Under the pieces are notes generated by a model. The model was given only the letters and a program-made list of their open reading frames with translations. It ran no database searches and was not told the origin of the DNA. Shown here one piece after another: positions 40,631-40,957 of a stretch of 40,957 nucleotides of DNA. Made by a program: the position numbers and the translations under genes. The stretch comes from Lobulomyces angularis (taxonomy: Eukaryota > Chytridiomycota > Chytridiomycetes > Lobulomycetales > Lobulomycetaceae), in contig JADHYX010000119.1 in NCBI GenBank assembly GCA_027604685.1, positions 14,374 to 55,330 of the forward strand. Direction: 5' to 3'. Every line of letters begins with the position of its first letter. The stretch's first letter is position 1.

Positions 40631-40957
40631 ACATCCAGGGCAAATTGAGGAAGTTAAAATTCATTAACCAAACACACTTGATATCCAGCCTTTTTAAACA
40701 TGTCCCTAAACCCTTTTCCTTTTGTTGGAACTTGATATTTCATAGCAGTTCGTGACCAATCTCCAATTAATACTGTTGTATTTTCATTATCTCCAAATTT
40801 TTCTTTAAAATTTTTAATAAATTTAGCTTCTGATTTTTGAGTGTTAATACAAGCATTTAATTTCAATTTTCTAAATATTGGTTTCTTGTAATGTAATTCT
40901 AATTGAGTAAAGCGATACAAGTAATCTTTTAAATAAATACGAAATGCAATAGGATCA
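40631..40957 (-). pseudogene. TnpB/Fanzor-like RNA-guided nuclease gene fragment, frameshifted and truncated by the window edge
   Basis: A minus-strand open frame runs in from beyond the window (40957) to a TAA at 40654-40656. It encodes about 100 residues, including FRKLKLNACINTQKSEAKF, NTTVLIGDWSRTAMKYQVPT and FRDMFKKAGYQVCLVNEF. I recognise this as the C-terminal part of eukaryotic TnpB homologues (Fanzor-type), where a V-D/N-E-F/Y segment is followed by T-S and a C4 zinc finger. Directly past the stop, in another frame, the DNA encodes TSSICPGC (CPGC at 40631-40642), the expected T-S-x-x-C-x-x-C knuckle. A net one-base loss near 40656 therefore broke the gene. Stops follow soon after, and the final RuvC Arg-Asp motif is not clearly present. 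Such proteins are encoded by transposable elements and act with a guide RNA. Family assignment is from motif memory, not a search. Confidence 0.6.

Overview
This is a nuclear, AT-rich, intron-dense eukaryotic window. It holds 14 protein-coding genes that I could model with frame-consistent exons from start to stop (the first gene lacks its extreme 5' end), plus one broken mobile-element gene at the right edge. My models contain about 122 introns. Nearly all are GT-AG, and most are roughly 35-150 nt long and T-rich. TAA, TAG and TGA all act as stops, so the standard code is used.

The gene content points to an organism with a flagellated stage and fungal-type biochemistry: a Pmt2-type O-mannosyltransferase, an Ede1-like EH/UBA scaffold and Gpi16. 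A zoosporic early-diverging fungus or close holomycotan relative (for example of Rozella/aphelid type) would fit. That is inference; the window carries no rRNA or other marker that fixes the species.

Layout. 1-3307 (+): WDR3/Utp12 of the SSU processome. 3603-4460 (-): RABL2, a ciliary GTPase. 4461-5814: non-coding. 5815-7392 (+): MAT1, the TFIIH/CAK assembly factor. 7647-8541 (-): hotdog thioesterase. 8956-11986 (-): SAM-domain kinesin-13 of KIF24 type. 12783-15435 (-): CFAP157-like axonemal coiled-coil protein. 15714-18532 (+): Pmt2-type protein O-mannosyltransferase. 18992-20980 (-): ALDH8A1-like aldehyde dehydrogenase. 21133-24382 (-): Ede1/Eps15. 24383-26007: long non-coding stretch with hairpins. 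26008-32011 (+): ROCK/DMPK-family kinase. 32177-33089 (-): class I methyltransferase. 33250-35196 (-): PIG-T/Gpi16. 35254-37793 (+): V-ATPase catalytic subunit A. 38090-39943 (-): LMBR1-family membrane protein. 40120-40419: perfect 149-bp tandem duplication. 40631-40957 (-): broken TnpB/Fanzor-like gene running off the window.

Three genes within 12 kb (RABL2, KIF24-type kinesin, CFAP157) belong to flagellum biology. Pmt2, PIG-T, V-ATPase A, Ede1 and the LMBR1 protein serve the secretory and endomembrane system. The rest are housekeeping or signalling genes.

The most unusual feature is the exon structure: apparent microexons of 4, 8, 11 and 19 nt, and introns placed inside or directly after the start codon in three genes. 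A likely GC-AG intron, a possible GT-TG intron and a 34-nt intron add to this. The decayed TnpB/Fanzor-like fragment, with a nearby hairpin and a fresh tandem duplication, is the main mobile-element signal.
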